64,000 nt of DNA from Caproiciproducens galactitolivorans (lineage in GTDB: Bacteria; Bacillota; Clostridia; Oscillospirales; Acutalibacteraceae), in the NCBI RefSeq assembly GCF_026672255.1, contig NZ_JAPOHA010000010.1, positions 1 through 64,000 of the forward strand. Direction: 5' to 3'. Positions 40,825-52,117 of the stretch are shown here, in pieces. A model generated the notes under the pieces. That model saw only the letters and a program-made list of their open reading frames with translations. It was not told the DNA's origin and searched no databases. Both the position numbers and the translations under genes were made by a program. The first letter of the stretch is position 1; every line of letters begins with the position of its first letter.

Positions 40825-41370
40825 TCAAATCTTTCCGTCCTGTAAAAGCCGCGCGGTTTTGAGTACCAGAACCTGTGTTTTGGAATCGGGGATTTCGCCG
40901 TCCATCACCATGCGCACGGCTTCGTCCATCGGGATTTTCTCAACCTCCAGAAATTCGTCCTCATCAAAATCCGTATCGCCGAAGGACTGCGCGCGGCAGG
41001 CGTACAGATAAATGATCTCGTTCGTGTAACCGGGGGAGGGGTACAGCTTCCCGAGGTTTACATAATTCTTACCAGTGGTTCCGGTTTCCTCCCGCTGTTC
41101 CCGCTTGATCGCCTCAAACGGGTCCTCGCCTTTTTCCAGTTTTCCGGCGGGCGCTTCCAGCACGACCTCCTTATACGGATAGCGGAACTGCCGCACGAAA
41201 AGCATTTCGTTCTTCTCCGTCAGAACGGCAATGCTGGCCCCTCCCGGATGGTCAACGCATTCGCGGGTGGAAGTTCTGCCGTTCATCAGCTCGACTTTAT
41301 CCACATGAAAATGCAGCACCCTGCCGGTATAGATCTCTTTTCGTTCCAGCGTTTTTTCATTCATTTCCAT
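40825..41370 (-). CDS. nudF: NUDIX hydrolase, ADP-ribose pyrophosphatase type
   Basis: A 181-residue enzyme that should split ADP-ribose into AMP and ribose 5-phosphate. The Nudix box is G-KLEKG-E-DPFEAIK-RE-Q-REETG-T, complete in its metal-binding Glu residues; Gln replaces the usual aliphatic residue between RE and xEE. The preceding FRYPYKEVVLEAPAG and the following KLYPSPGYTNE are NudF hallmarks. GGAG stands 7 bases before the ATG. Confidence 0.92.
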   Translation of the reverse strand: MEMNEKTLERKEIYTGRVLHFHVDKVELMNGRTSTRECVDHPGGASIAVLTEKNEMLFVRQFRYPYKEVVLEAPAGKLEKGEDPFEAIKREQREETGTTGKNYVNLGKLYPSPGYTNEIIYLYACRAQSFGDTDFDEDEFLEVEKIPMDEAVRMVMDGEIPDSKTQVLVLKTARLLQDGKI

Positions 41371-41533
41371 CTTTAATCTCCAAAAAATATTACAGATAGT
41401 AATTTATAGCATGAATATTACGATATTATAGGGAATTATGGGATCATAAAACTACAATTAGCAATATCTGAAATAAATTATACAAATTGTAACAAAATAA
41501 GGGCTGTTCCCTGTTTATTCGACTGCGTCGCAA

Positions 41534-42172
41534 TTATTGATAAGCGTACGAAAAATTCTTATCGTAGGAATACAGCGCGCGGTAAAGCTGCGCGGCGCGG
41601 CTGCGGTAGAAATCCATTACCGCGCTTGCCTCGTTCACCTGCGCCATGGAACCGCCCGCGGCCTGCGCGCTGTCGTTGATTTTTTTCAGCGCTTCGGATT
41701 TTCCGTTCTCCCACGCGGTCTGCCCGTCCTTGATTTTGGTAAGCTCGCCGCCCTTTACAAGTTTACATAATCTTGTATAAGCGGAGGTAATTTCCTTCTC
41801 CCAAATCCCCGCGTACTTGTTGGAAAGCTTCACCATATCCACGCTGGAAAGGGCGTTATTCGATTCCTGAATGTATTTTTTATCAATCGGATTTTTCTTA
41901 AAGAGCGCGTCAAATGCTTTATTATCGGTCGTAATGTCGAGCACTTGTCCCGGCTGGGACTGCGCCGGCTCATTCGTCGGAGCGGGCGGCGTACTGCTGC
42001 TGGGTGCCGGCGGCTCGCTCGGGGCGTCGCTGGATGCGGCGGGAACGCTCTCCGTTCCAAAGCTGGAAACGGGAACGGTGCTTTCGCCGCCCTTTTTCGG
42101 GCCGCAGGCGGTAAAAATCGACGCGGCAAGGGCAAAAGCCAAAACCGCACAGAGTATTTTTCTGTTTTTCAT
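41534..42172 (-). CDS. Lipoprotein with LprI-like (DUF1311) domain
   Basis: A 212-residue lipoprotein: signal peptide ending FTAC (lipobox), a Ser/Pro/Ala-rich linker of about 55 residues, then a helical domain with YTRLCKLVKGG and AWENGKSEAL, followed by GGSMAQVNEASAVMDFYRSRAAQLYRA. This pattern (W in the helix, GGS, R-A-x-x-L) is that of the lysozyme-inhibitor-like LprI/DUF1311 family. It starts 15 bases after the gyrA stop, so it may be co-transcribed with the gyrase genes. Inhibition of lysozyme is not proven for clostridial members. Confidence 0.75.
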   Translation of the reverse strand: MKNRKILCAVLAFALAASIFTACGPKKGGESTVPVSSFGTESVPAASSDAPSEPPAPSSSTPPAPTNEPAQSQPGQVLDITTDNKAFDALFKKNPIDKKYIQESNNALSSVDMVKLSNKYAGIWEKEITSAYTRLCKLVKGGELTKIKDGQTAWENGKSEALKKINDSAQAAGGSMAQVNEASAVMDFYRSRAAQLYRALYSYDKNFSYAYQ

Positions 42173-42187
42173 ACGCAGCACCCTTTC

Positions 42188-44749
42188 TTATTCCTCCGGA
42201 TCCGGCTCGGTCTCCGGTTCGTTTTCAGCGTCCGTATCCTCTCCATTTTCCAGATCCTCGTCGGTTTCCGCATCTGCGTCCGCGTCGCCCTCATCTTCCG
42301 GAAGCGTATCGGTTTCGTCGTCTTCCTCATGGGCGGTGCGGGCAAGCGTAACAACCTCGCTGTCCTCGTTCACACGCATAACGCGCACACCCTTCGAAGG
42401 CCTTGCGCATTCGCGGATGGAGTTCGCCGGAATGCGGATGATAATTCCGTCGGAAGCAATCAGGATAATATCGTCGTCAAGGTCAACGACTTTGATGGCG
42501 GCAATCTCGCCGTATTTCTTAATATGATAGTTCGTGAGTCCCTTGCCGCCCCTCGATTGGATTCGATAATCGCTGATGGGGGACAGGCGGCCGTAGCCGG
42601 TTGCGGAAACGGTCAGCACCAAGCCGCCTTCGCGCAGGGAGCTCATGCCGATAACATAGTCGTTTTCGCGGAGCGTAATCGCTTTTACGCCGCGGGCGGT
42701 CCGGCCCATGGGGCGCACGTCGCGCTCGTCGAAGCGGATAGCCATGCCGAGACGGGTCGCAACCAGAAGCTCGGTTTCGCCGTCGGTAAGGCGCACCCAT
42801 GAAAGCTCGTCGCCCTCGTCCAAGTCAATCGCAATGACGCCGCCCTTGCGGGTAGTGTTGTAGGCGGAAAGGCTGGTGCGCTTGATAATCCCGTTGCGGG
42901 TAACCATGCACAGGTAGCTTTCATCGTCGAATTCCGGCACGCGGATCATGGAGGTAACTTTTTCATTCTGGGTAATCGGAAGCAGGTTCGCAATGTTCAT
43001 TCCCTTGCTGGTACGCGAACCTTCCGGAATTTCGTAGCATTTCAGGCGGTAAACGCGCCCAAGGTTCGTAAAGAACATGACGTAGTCGTGGCTGTTGATC
43101 ACGAACATATCGCTCGCAACATCCTCTTCGCGCCGGGTCATTCCGCTTACGCCGCGGCCGCCCCTGCGCTGGATGTGGTAGGTATCGGTTTTCTGGCGCT
43201 TCACGTAGCCGAAGCTCGTCAGCGTAAGGACGCATTCCTCCTGCGGAATCAGGTCCTCAATATCGACTTCGCCGCTCACCGTTGCAATTTCAGTGCGGCG
43301 CTCGTCGCCGAATTTATTTTTTACCGCGATTGCCTCGTCTTTTACAATGCCGAGCAGGCGGGTTTCATTGCTTAAAATATCCTGGTAATCCGCGATTTTT
43401 AAGAGCAGCGCGGCGATTTCGTCCTCCAGCTTCTGGCGCTCCAAGTCGGTGAGCGCGCCGAGCGGCATCTGCACGATTGCCTGCGTCTGCAAATCGTCGA
43501 GCCCGAAGCGTTCCGTCATGCGGGAGCGCGCCGTGGCACGGTCCTTTGAACTGCGGATAATGGAAATGATCTCGTCGATATTGTCGACGGCGATTTTCAG
43601 GCCTTCCAGCAGATGAGCGCGTTCCTCGGCTTTCCGAAGGTCGAACTCGGTACGGCGGCGGACAACGCTTTCCTGGAAATTGATGTATTCCTGAAGCATC
43701 TCTTTCAGCGTAAGTACTTTTGGTTCGCCGTTTACAATCGCGATCATGATCGCGCCGAAGGTCGTCTGCATCTGGGTATAGGAATAAAGCTGGTTCAAAA
43801 CGATCTGCGGGGAAGCGTCGCGTTTTACGCTGATTAAAAGCTGCATTCCTTCGCGGTCGGAGTGGTCTTCCACATTGGAAATTCCCTCGATGCGTTTTTC
43901 CTTCACCAGTTCGGCTATATTTTCGACCAGCCTCGCTTTGTTTACCTGATACGGAAGCTCCGTAACAACGATATTGAAGCGGCCGTTCTTTTCTTCTTCA
44001 ATTTCCGCGCGGGCGCGCACGGTAATGCGGCCGCGGCCCGTCGCGTAGGCGGCGCGGATGCCGGAGCGGCCCATGATGATGGCGCCGGTCGGGAAATCCG
44101 GCCCCTTAATGTTCTGCATCAGGTCGTCGAGCGTCGCATCCGGGTCGTCGATCAGCGTGCACATGCCGTCGATGACCTCGCACATATTGTGCGGGGGAAT
44201 ATTGGTCGCCATACCGACCGCGATGCCGGTGGAACCGTTGACCAGGAGGTTCGGAAAATGGCTCGGCAGAACCGTAGGTTCCTTCAGGCGGTCGTCGTAG
44301 TTCGGCGTAAAGTCGACGGTATCCTTGTCGATATCCTGGAGCATTTCCAGCGAAACCCTGCTCATGCGGGACTCGGTGTAACGGTAGGCAGCCGGGGGGT
44401 CGCCGTCCACGGAACCGAAGTTGCCGTGTCCGTCCACCAGCATATAGCGCATGGAGAAATCCTGCGCCAGACGCACAAGTGCATCGTACACCGAAGCGTC
44501 GCCGTGCGGATGGTAGCGTCCCAGAACGGAACCGACCGTGTCGGCGCATTTTCGGTATGCTTTGTCCGGCATCAGGTTGTTTTCGTACATGGTGTAAAGG
44601 ATTCTTCTGTGAACCGGTTTTAATCCGTCGCGTACATCGGGAAGCGCGCGGGAAACAATAACCGACATGGAGTAATCCAGAAAGGATTTCTTCATTTCCT
44701 TTTCCAGATCGACATTTATAATTTTTTGATTATCCTGTAATTCGTCCAT
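42188..44749 (-). CDS. gyrA: DNA gyrase subunit A
   Basis: An 853-residue type II topoisomerase subunit. The active-site Tyr is in [11 protein letters not shown], the GyrA-box in the C-terminal domain is [10 protein letters not shown]. The quinolone pocket reads [17 protein letters not shown], with Ala85 at the place of E. coli Ser83 and Asp89 at that of Asp87. The protein ends with about 45 mostly acidic residues. The frame is open 23 codons further up, but GGAAGGTG and the family start MDELQDNQK favour 44749. The start overlaps the YcxB-like gene upstream by one base. Confidence 0.97.
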   Translation of the reverse strand: MDELQDNQKIINVDLEKEMKKSFLDYSMSVIVSRALPDVRDGLKPVHRRILYTMYENNLMPDKAYRKCADTVGSVLGRYHPHGDASVYDALVRLAQDFSMRYMLVDGHGNFGSVDGDPPAAYRYTESRMSRVSLEMLQDIDKDTVDFTPNYDDRLKEPTVLPSHFPNLLVNGSTGIAVGMATNIPPHNMCEVIDGMCTLIDDPDATLDDLMQNIKGPDFPTGAIIMGRSGIRAAYATGRGRITVRARAEIEEEKNGRFNIVVTELPYQVNKARLVENIAELVKEKRIEGISNVEDHSDREGMQLLISVKRDASPQIVLNQLYSYTQMQTTFGAIMIAIVNGEPKVLTLKEMLQEYINFQESVVRRRTEFDLRKAEERAHLLEGLKIAVDNIDEIISIIRSSKDRATARSRMTERFGLDDLQTQAIVQMPLGALTDLERQKLEDEIAALLLKIADYQDILSNETRLLGIVKDEAIAVKNKFGDERRTEIATVSGEVDIEDLIPQEECVLTLTSFGYVKRQKTDTYHIQRRGGRGVSGMTRREEDVASDMFVINSHDYVMFFTNLGRVYRLKCYEIPEGSRTSKGMNIANLLPITQNEKVTSMIRVPEFDDESYLCMVTRNGIIKRTSLSAYNTTRKGGVIAIDLDEGDELSWVRLTDGETELLVATRLGMAIRFDERDVRPMGRTARGVKAITLRENDYVIGMSSLREGGLVLTVSATGYGRLSPISDYRIQSRGGKGLTNYHIKKYGEIAAIKVVDLDDDIILIASDGIIIRIPANSIRECARPSKGVRVMRVNEDSEVVTLARTAHEEDDETDTLPEDEGDADADAETDEDLENGEDTDAENEPETEPDPEE

Positions 44750-45300
44750 TAGCGGGCACCTTCCTGCTGATATTTTTCTTGAAGCTTCGTCTGAAGAATG
44801 TTCCGGATTTGGGTACACTCGCCGTCTCCCATTGCCCTTTTCGGAATAAACCTCATTTCGTTGATTCCTGTATAGAGGATAAACACCCTGCCGTCCTCAT
44901 ACGCTCTGTAAAAGAGGTCATACGGGATGGCGGCCGTATATCGTTCGGTTTGAAATGTAATTTCGTCCTTGTGAAATTCCGTGGTCTGCGCAATGAATTT
45001 TTCCTTGTTTGCGTCGAAATAGCGGAGCGCGCGCCGGCGAAGCGTATACTGCGCGATCAATTCGTATAAAAAGCCCACAAGAATTCCCGCCGCAGCCATA
45101 GCGGCGTAAAGGATGCTGTTCCTTACGCTTTTAAAAGAGTAAACCTGCAAAAGAAGCGCGGTCACGATCAGAACCACCCCGGTTATCCGGAAAACGAGCC
45201 GCTCGCCTTTCTGCATATCCGCTTTCGCCGCGGCGGACTTAAAATCCGCATAGTCGAAATTGGTGGTAAGAAAGCTTACCGAAATCGGGTTATCTTCCAT
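44749..45300 (-). CDS. YcxB-like membrane protein 1
   Basis: A 183-residue protein with two adjacent spans near residues 38-75 and a cytoplasmic C-terminal domain: [57 protein letters not shown]. This is the layout of YcxB-like proteins (E-x-E/T-hydrophobic, Y-x-x-I, F-I-P-K-R). Function is unknown. It is coupled to gyrA by a TAATG overlap, and it follows the second paralogue by 12 bases. Confidence 0.8.
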   Translation of the reverse strand: MEDNPISVSFLTTNFDYADFKSAAAKADMQKGERLVFRITGVVLIVTALLLQVYSFKSVRNSILYAAMAAAGILVGFLYELIAQYTLRRRALRYFDANKEKFIAQTTEFHKDEITFQTERYTAAIPYDLFYRAYEDGRVFILYTGINEMRFIPKRAMGDGECTQIRNILQTKLQEKYQQEGAR

Positions 45301-45312
45301 TTGAACCCCTCC

Positions 45313-45879
45313 TTAGCGTCCGCTTTTCACGTAGCGCGCGGCAAACGCGCCGGAAAGCGCGGCGGAAATTTTTTCGGTCTGCTCTTTGGAAAGTCCCTGT
45401 TTTTTGATGATGAGAAGCTCCCGTTCCCGCCCGCCCGCGGCAATAAACGCGGACGAGGTTTCCAGGCACAGCGAAAAATCTGTCCAGTATTCCAGAATCT
45501 GTTCGCAGGTATTTTTAAGGATCACGCTGTCGCGGTAAATTTCAATCTGCTCCGGGATTGACCAGAGCACGTTGGAACGGTAAAGCCGCGCGCCCCATTT
45601 TTTCAGGTCGTTCGGCTGGACAAATCCAAAAAGAATACAAAGCGCCAGCGCCAGCACGATTCCGCCGCAGGGAATCCAGACGGTGGCAAACCGCGCCCGG
45701 TAAAACGGGATACACGAACCGATTACAATCGCCGCCGACAAAAAGATACCCGCGCGGACCCACCGCCTGCGCAGGGGGGACGACGCGCAGTACGCGGCGT
45801 AGAACGCATTGGCGTAATCTTCGGAGCTGATTGTCTGGGATACCGTTTCAATCGGCCCGCCCTCGTAAAATGTCGGCAT
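45313..45879 (-). CDS. YcxB-like membrane protein 2
   Basis: A 188-residue protein with two spans (about 43-60 and 70-88) and a C-terminal domain QIEIYRDSVILKNTCEQILEYWTDFSLCLETSSAFIAAGGRERELLIIKKQGL, again YcxB-like in layout (bent two-span hairpin plus beta domain ending in a lysine-rich turn). It has an AGGAGATTG site. It differs strongly from its neighbours, so the duplication is old or each was acquired separately. Confidence 0.72.
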   Translation of the reverse strand: MPTFYEGGPIETVSQTISSEDYANAFYAAYCASSPLRRRWVRAGIFLSAAIVIGSCIPFYRARFATVWIPCGGIVLALALCILFGFVQPNDLKKWGARLYRSNVLWSIPEQIEIYRDSVILKNTCEQILEYWTDFSLCLETSSAFIAAGGRERELLIIKKQGLSKEQTEKISAALSGAFAARYVKSGR

Positions 45880-45899
45880 AAATGCAATCTCCTTTAGCT

Positions 45900-46556
45900 T
45901 CAGGCTTTCGGCTGTGTTCCGGCAAGAATCATTCCCTGCACTTCCGGCAGGACGGCCGGCTCCACACAGCGCAGCGGCAGAATGACCATGTTTCCGTCGC
46001 GTATGTAAAGTACGATCATGTTGTCGAAATGCAGGCGCTCGCAGCTTCCGTCAAGGGGAATTTCCCATTTTTTATCGAACAGTCCCATTTCAATATGGTC
46101 GGGGTAAATTTTCATGCGGATTTCTTTTCCGTCGGCAATTTTTACGGCATGCAGTTTGATCCGCAGCGACGGATAAGCGCCTATGATCAGAACCATCAAA
46201 ATGCATACCGCGGCAAGCGACATGTACCGGTGATTGCCGGTGGCGTTCCACTTCACCAGAAACATCCCCGCCGTTCCCGCGCAGAGAAGCACCGCGACCA
46301 CCGAAAGTGCAACCCGGGTGCCGGTATACTGCACTTTCCGGAGCGCCCGGAAAATTTCGCCGGAAGTCAGCACGTATTTCAGCTTGATTCCCGTATGCTG
46401 TTCCTCAAATACCTCGGCCGATTCGTCCGCGACAAGCTCCGCTTCGGAGCCGTCCCATTCAATGGAATCTTCCCAATCCTCGTCTTCGGGGGTCTGTTCC
46501 CCCCGAGGTTCAGGAGGTTTGGAATTGGTATCCTGTTCTTTTAAAAATTGTTTCAT
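45900..46556 (-). CDS. YcxB-like membrane protein 3 with acidic N-terminus
   Basis: A 218-residue protein. The first 55 residues are strongly acidic (EQTPEDEDWEDSIEWDGSEA and onwards), followed by two spans (about 83-100 and 111-130) and a C-terminal domain with EIRMKIYPDHIEMGLFDKKWEIPLDG and FDNMIVLYIRDGNMVILPLR. Same layout as the two downstream paralogues. It begins 91 bases after gyrB. Confidence 0.72.
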   Translation of the reverse strand: MKQFLKEQDTNSKPPEPRGEQTPEDEDWEDSIEWDGSEAELVADESAEVFEEQHTGIKLKYVLTSGEIFRALRKVQYTGTRVALSVVAVLLCAGTAGMFLVKWNATGNHRYMSLAAVCILMVLIIGAYPSLRIKLHAVKIADGKEIRMKIYPDHIEMGLFDKKWEIPLDGSCERLHFDNMIVLYIRDGNMVILPLRCVEPAVLPEVQGMILAGTQPKA

Positions 46557-46647
46557 CGTAAACTCCTTCTCGGTTTTATGTATTACGCAACGTATAATAT
46601 ATTATAAATTTAACAGTTAGTTAAACATAATCGTAAAACCCGACGGA

Positions 46648-48663
<2,016 letters not shown>

Positions 48664-48681
48664 TCAAAAAAAGCAATTCGC

Positions 48682-49116
48682 TTATCTGCTGTATTTGGAA
48701 AAATTACCGACGACGATGGTCTTGTCGATATTCGGGTCCCGTGGCCTCTGCGCGTACCGGCTGCGGGATGCTTCGTACGCCGAACGGTGCTGCGCCGGCG
48801 CTCTTCTGCCGGACTCCGGTTTCCGAAGCCGGACAAGGTAAACCGAAATCAGATAAAATACGAAATAGGGCAGCACGGCAAAGAGAATCGTGGGAATACT
48901 GAGCGATTTTACGGCAATCATCCGGATAAGATAAACAAGCCCGCCCAGAATAATGGCGAGGATGGAGAACAGATACACCGCGGGGTCCAGCTCGATATTG
49001 GAGAAGCCGCCGCATTTCGGGCATTCGAATTCTCCCTGCGTTTTAATGGACCAGGTTTGAAGAAAGCCCAGTTTTCGCCCGCAGTGCGGACATCGCGCCT
49101 TTCGGAATTTTTTCAT
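48682..49116 (-). CDS. Zinc-ribbon membrane protein of the dnaA-gyr cluster
   Basis: A 144-residue protein: an N-terminal zinc ribbon of two CxxC pairs (RCPHCGRKLG and ECPKCGGFSN), two spans (VYLFSILAIILGGLVYLI and FAVLPYFVFYLISVYLV), and a basic, arginine-rich cytoplasmic tail. I do not recognise a named family. It lies between remB and gyrB, where Bacillus has no such gene. The charged tail might bind nucleic acid; that is speculation. Confidence 0.75.
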   Translation of the reverse strand: MKKFRKARCPHCGRKLGFLQTWSIKTQGEFECPKCGGFSNIELDPAVYLFSILAIILGGLVYLIRMIAVKSLSIPTILFAVLPYFVFYLISVYLVRLRKPESGRRAPAQHRSAYEASRSRYAQRPRDPNIDKTIVVGNFSKYSR

Positions 49117-49135
49117 TTCTCAACCACCTGATCTT

Positions 49136-49408
49136 TCATACGTTTGCAATTTCGTCCATAAAACCCGTCCGTTTCAAAAGGGTGACGGAGGAAATCTGCG
49201 TAATATATACATTCACCCTGTTTTTTTTGTCGCAGCAAAGAACGAAGGATTTCGGCATTTCCATGGAAACGTTCACAACCCTTCCCGCTTTCTGCGCGGC
49301 GGAAAGATAATCGCGGGTCGTATGCGAAATGGTAGACGTTTCCATATCGAATATGCCCACAATATCACTGACTTTAATCACTGTGTCCTGCCCAAGATGA
49401 AGATACAT
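49136..49408 (-). CDS. remB: RemB/YaaB-type DUF370 protein
   Basis: A 90-residue protein starting MYLHLGQDTVIKVSDIVGIFD, typical of the extracellular-matrix regulatory protein RemB (YaaB) that in Bacillus lies between recF and gyrB as it does here. Family members bind DNA or affect matrix genes. The C-terminal part (NRVNVYITQISSVTLLKR) matches in layout. Regulation targets here are unknown. Confidence 0.88.
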   Translation of the reverse strand: MYLHLGQDTVIKVSDIVGIFDMETSTISHTTRDYLSAAQKAGRVVNVSMEMPKSFVLCCDKKNRVNVYITQISSVTLLKRTGFMDEIANV

Positions 49409-49421
49409 ACAAAAAAACCTT

Positions 49422-50489
49422 TCATTTTTTACTGAGAACGCCGCCGTCCATGAAAAACAGGGCGCCCTCCCGAAGCTGTTTTATTGCGTCGGGTTCGCAG
49501 CAGGTTATAAAAACCTGACAATCGGTCAGGTGATTCAGCAGGTAATCCTGCCTTCCGGAATCCAGTTCGCTCATCACGTCGTCAAGGAGAATCACCGGCC
49601 GTTCGCCGGTTTCCCGGAAAAGCAGCTCCGCTTCCGCCAGCTTCAGAGCAAGGACAACGGAGCGTTTCTGCCCCTGCGAGCCGAAGGTCCGTGCGGACAG
49701 GAAATCGATGGTGATTTCCATATCGTCGCGGTGCGGGCCGAAATTGGTGTGGCCCACCGCGATGTCGTCGCGGCGGGAATCGGAAAGCGCCTGTTTCAGA
49801 TTTTCGGCGCTTTTTCGGTATTCCAGCTGGATCGACTCTTTATTTTGACTGATCCCGGCGTAAATTTTCTGCGCCGGTTCCCGTATTTTCTCAAGATAGC
49901 CTGCTCTGCCCTTTACCACGCTTTCGCCGAGGGCCGCGAGCCGTTCATCCCAGACGTCGAGCGTATCCAGAAGCGCGGAATGGCGGGGAATTTCTTTCAA
50001 AAGCGCGTTGCGCTGGGTGAGCGTCCGGTTATAACGGGACAAAAGCGCGGCATACCCGGGTTTTACCTGGCAAAGCGCGGCGTCGATAAAATCGCGCCGG
50101 AAGGAAGGCCCCTCCCGCACCAGTGCAAGATGCTCCGGGGAAAAGAGGACGGCGAAAAAACGCCCGATCAGGCCGGAAGCGCGTTTCAGCGGCACGCCGT
50201 TCAAAACGGCGCTCCTGCGTCCGTTTAAAATGGAAATCTGCGCCGCCTGCTCCCGTTCGCCGCAGTAAAAGCCAAGGTTAATTTCCGCTTTTTGCTCCCC
50301 GCGCAGAATCAGGTCGGCGTCTTTCGCGCTCCGGAAGGAGCGCCCGCCCGTAAAAAGCCAGATTGCTTCGAGAAGATTGGTTTTTCCCTGCGCGTTCGGC
50401 CCGCTGATCAGATTGATTCCGGGGTGCGGTTCCATCTGCCCGGATTTCAGGTTCCGGTAATTTTGAAACGCCAGGTGCTGGATATTCAC
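49422..50489 (-). CDS. recF: RecF, recombination mediator
   Basis: SMC-like ATPase that loads RecA at gaps. Walker A (GPNAQGKTNLLEAI), the signature region (GSQGQKRSVVLALKLAEAELL) and Walker B (PVILLDDVMSELD) are present; length 355 is normal. The frame starts at a GTG at 50498, but a second GTG at 50489 gives a four-base GTGA overlap with the yaaA stop and better spacing from GAGG, so I use it. Confidence 0.95.
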   Translation of the reverse strand: MNIQHLAFQNYRNLKSGQMEPHPGINLISGPNAQGKTNLLEAIWLFTGGRSFRSAKDADLILRGEQKAEINLGFYCGEREQAAQISILNGRRSAVLNGVPLKRASGLIGRFFAVLFSPEHLALVREGPSFRRDFIDAALCQVKPGYAALLSRYNRTLTQRNALLKEIPRHSALLDTLDVWDERLAALGESVVKGRAGYLEKIREPAQKIYAGISQNKESIQLEYRKSAENLKQALSDSRRDDIAVGHTNFGPHRDDMEITIDFLSARTFGSQGQKRSVVLALKLAEAELLFRETGERPVILLDDVMSELDSGRQDYLLNHLTDCQVFITCCEPDAIKQLREGALFFMDGGVLSKK

Positions 50490-50704
50490 CCTCTGCACAC
50501 CTCATATGTCACAGATTGGAATTCGGCTTTGTCGCCGTCATGCATTTTTTTGCCGCGCATGGTGCAAACTTCGCCGTTGACCTTTACTTCGCCGTTCTGA
50601 ATGGCGAATTTTGCCCGGCCGCCGGTATCCACCGCGCCGCCAAGCTTTAAAAGCGCGTCAAGCCGGATAAATTCCGTGTCGATCGCAATTTTTTCCGTAT
50701 TCAT
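50486..50704 (-). CDS. yaaA: S4-domain RNA-binding protein YaaA
   Basis: A 72-residue S4-like protein (FIRLDALLKLGGAVDTGGRAKFAIQNGEVKVNG, then RGKKMHDGDKAEF), the gene that usually stands between dnaN and recF in Firmicutes. It is thought to bind ribosomal RNA or assist 50S assembly. It begins one base after dnaN and overlaps recF by four bases. Confidence 0.93.
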   Translation of the reverse strand: MNTEKIAIDTEFIRLDALLKLGGAVDTGGRAKFAIQNGEVKVNGEVCTMRGKKMHDGDKAEFQSVTYEVCRG

Positions 50705-50705
50705 A

Positions 50706-51812
50706 TCAAGCCTCGCTCTTCAGGCGGACGGGCAGTACCAGGAACAGGTACGAATTGCCCTCCCGCGGTAAAATTTTCATCGGGCTTAAAGCGCCGTTGA
50801 GCTGTATTTTCACCTCGTCGCCCTCGGTGTTGCGGAGCGCGTCGAGCAGGTAACGGTTATTGAAACCCATTTCCACCGCGCCGCCGTCCATTTTTGCGGA
50901 AAGCTGGTCGCTGGCGCGGCCGATGGAAGTGGAACAGGAAACTTTGATTTCGTTGTCTTCAAACAGACAGCGTACCGGGCTTTTCAGCCGGTCGGCAATA
51001 ATCAGCGAAACACGCTCCACGCTGTCGATAAACGCGCGGGTGGAAACAAGGATTTCGGTCGCGCTCACATTCGGAATCGCGGCGCGGTAATCCAGAAATT
51101 CCCCTTCCAGCAGGCGGGAAATCACACAGTAGCTGCCGATCTGGAATAAAATGTGCCGCCGTCCGATCAGGATTTCCAGCTCCTCGTCGTCATCGCTCAG
51201 AAGCTTCATTACTTCCTGCAATGTTTTTCCCGGAACGACAAAATTCAGCTCCTCGTCGCATTTCGCGGTTTCTTCCCGTATTGCGAGACGGTAGCCGTCG
51301 ACGGAGACCAGCCGGATTGTATTTTTATCCAGCTCAAACAGGGTTCCGGTATGAATCGGTTTCGCGTCGTTTTCCGCGACGGCGAAAATCGTCTGCCGGA
51401 TCATGCTTTTCAGCGTACAGTTGGCGATCTTGATGGAAGTTTCGCCCGTGATGCTCGGCAGCTCGGGGTATTCCTGCGCCGGAATGCCGGCGATCGAGAA
51501 ATCTGCCGGGCCGCTCTGAATGGTTGTGATGTTTTTCTCGTCGGCGGAAAGGAAAACATTGTCGGCCGGGAGACGGCGGACAATGTCGCCGAACAGGCGT
51601 GCGCTCAGCACGATGCTTCCCTTTTCTTCCACCTGCGCTTCGATCTTGGTTTTCATTCCAAGTTCCAGATCGTATCCGCACAGTGTGATTTCATTATCGT
51701 CCGCGCTCAGGAGGATTCCCTCCAAAGCGGGGACGGAGGATTTTGCAGACACGGCGCGCTGTATATTCAACACAGCCTCGTTCAGTTGCTGCCGTTTGCA
51801 GATTATTTTCAT
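50706..51812 (-). CDS. dnaN: DNA polymerase III beta clamp
   Basis: The 368-residue sliding clamp, starting MKIICKRQQLNEAVLNIQRA, with three clamp domains and the C-terminal end SPMKILPREGNSYLFLVLPVRL that forms the partner pocket. Length and motifs are normal. The predicted unwinding element of oriC lies directly upstream. Confidence 0.97.
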   Translation of the reverse strand: MKIICKRQQLNEAVLNIQRAVSAKSSVPALEGILLSADDNEITLCGYDLELGMKTKIEAQVEEKGSIVLSARLFGDIVRRLPADNVFLSADEKNITTIQSGPADFSIAGIPAQEYPELPSITGETSIKIANCTLKSMIRQTIFAVAENDAKPIHTGTLFELDKNTIRLVSVDGYRLAIREETAKCDEELNFVVPGKTLQEVMKLLSDDDEELEILIGRRHILFQIGSYCVISRLLEGEFLDYRAAIPNVSATEILVSTRAFIDSVERVSLIIADRLKSPVRCLFEDNEIKVSCSTSIGRASDQLSAKMDGGAVEMGFNNRYLLDALRNTEGDEVKIQLNGALSPMKILPREGNSYLFLVLPVRLKSEA

Positions 51813-52117
51813 AAACTCACCCTTTGCTTCCGTTTATAATAGAAATAAATGATTTAATTTAGTAAGAGTAGTAGGGGGCGCGGAAAAGTTGAAACAGGTT
51901 GGTTTTCCAAGCGCCCATCGGGGATTTCCCGGAGTTGAAACTGTGATTCTAAAGTTAACTCTTCGTTAACATTGCGTATTAACATTTGAGTTTTTAACCG
52001 TATGTTGAAAACTCTGTGGGGAATGTTGAAAACTTGTTTAAAAAATCGGGGAAAACGAAAAACGCAAAATTTGAGTTTTCCCCCGGATTGTTTAAATGTG
52101 AAGAAACTTTCCACAAT
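51813..52117. other. oriC: Predicted replication origin (oriC), dnaA-dnaN intergenic region
   Basis: Read on the minus strand, a DnaA-box-like TTTTCCGCG is followed by GC-rich CCGCGCCCCC and then TACTACTCTTACTA and an AT-rich run (about 51887-51845). This order (box, GC block, DnaA-trio, AT-rich) is that of the basal unwinding system of Bacillus. Further boxes on the plus strand: TGTTGAAAA 52003-52011, TGTGGGGAA 52015-52023, TGTTGAAAA 52024-52032; on the minus strand TGTGGAAAG 52115-52107. None is a perfect TTATCCACA. Genes on either side run away from this area, which also supports an origin here. Confidence 0.7.
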
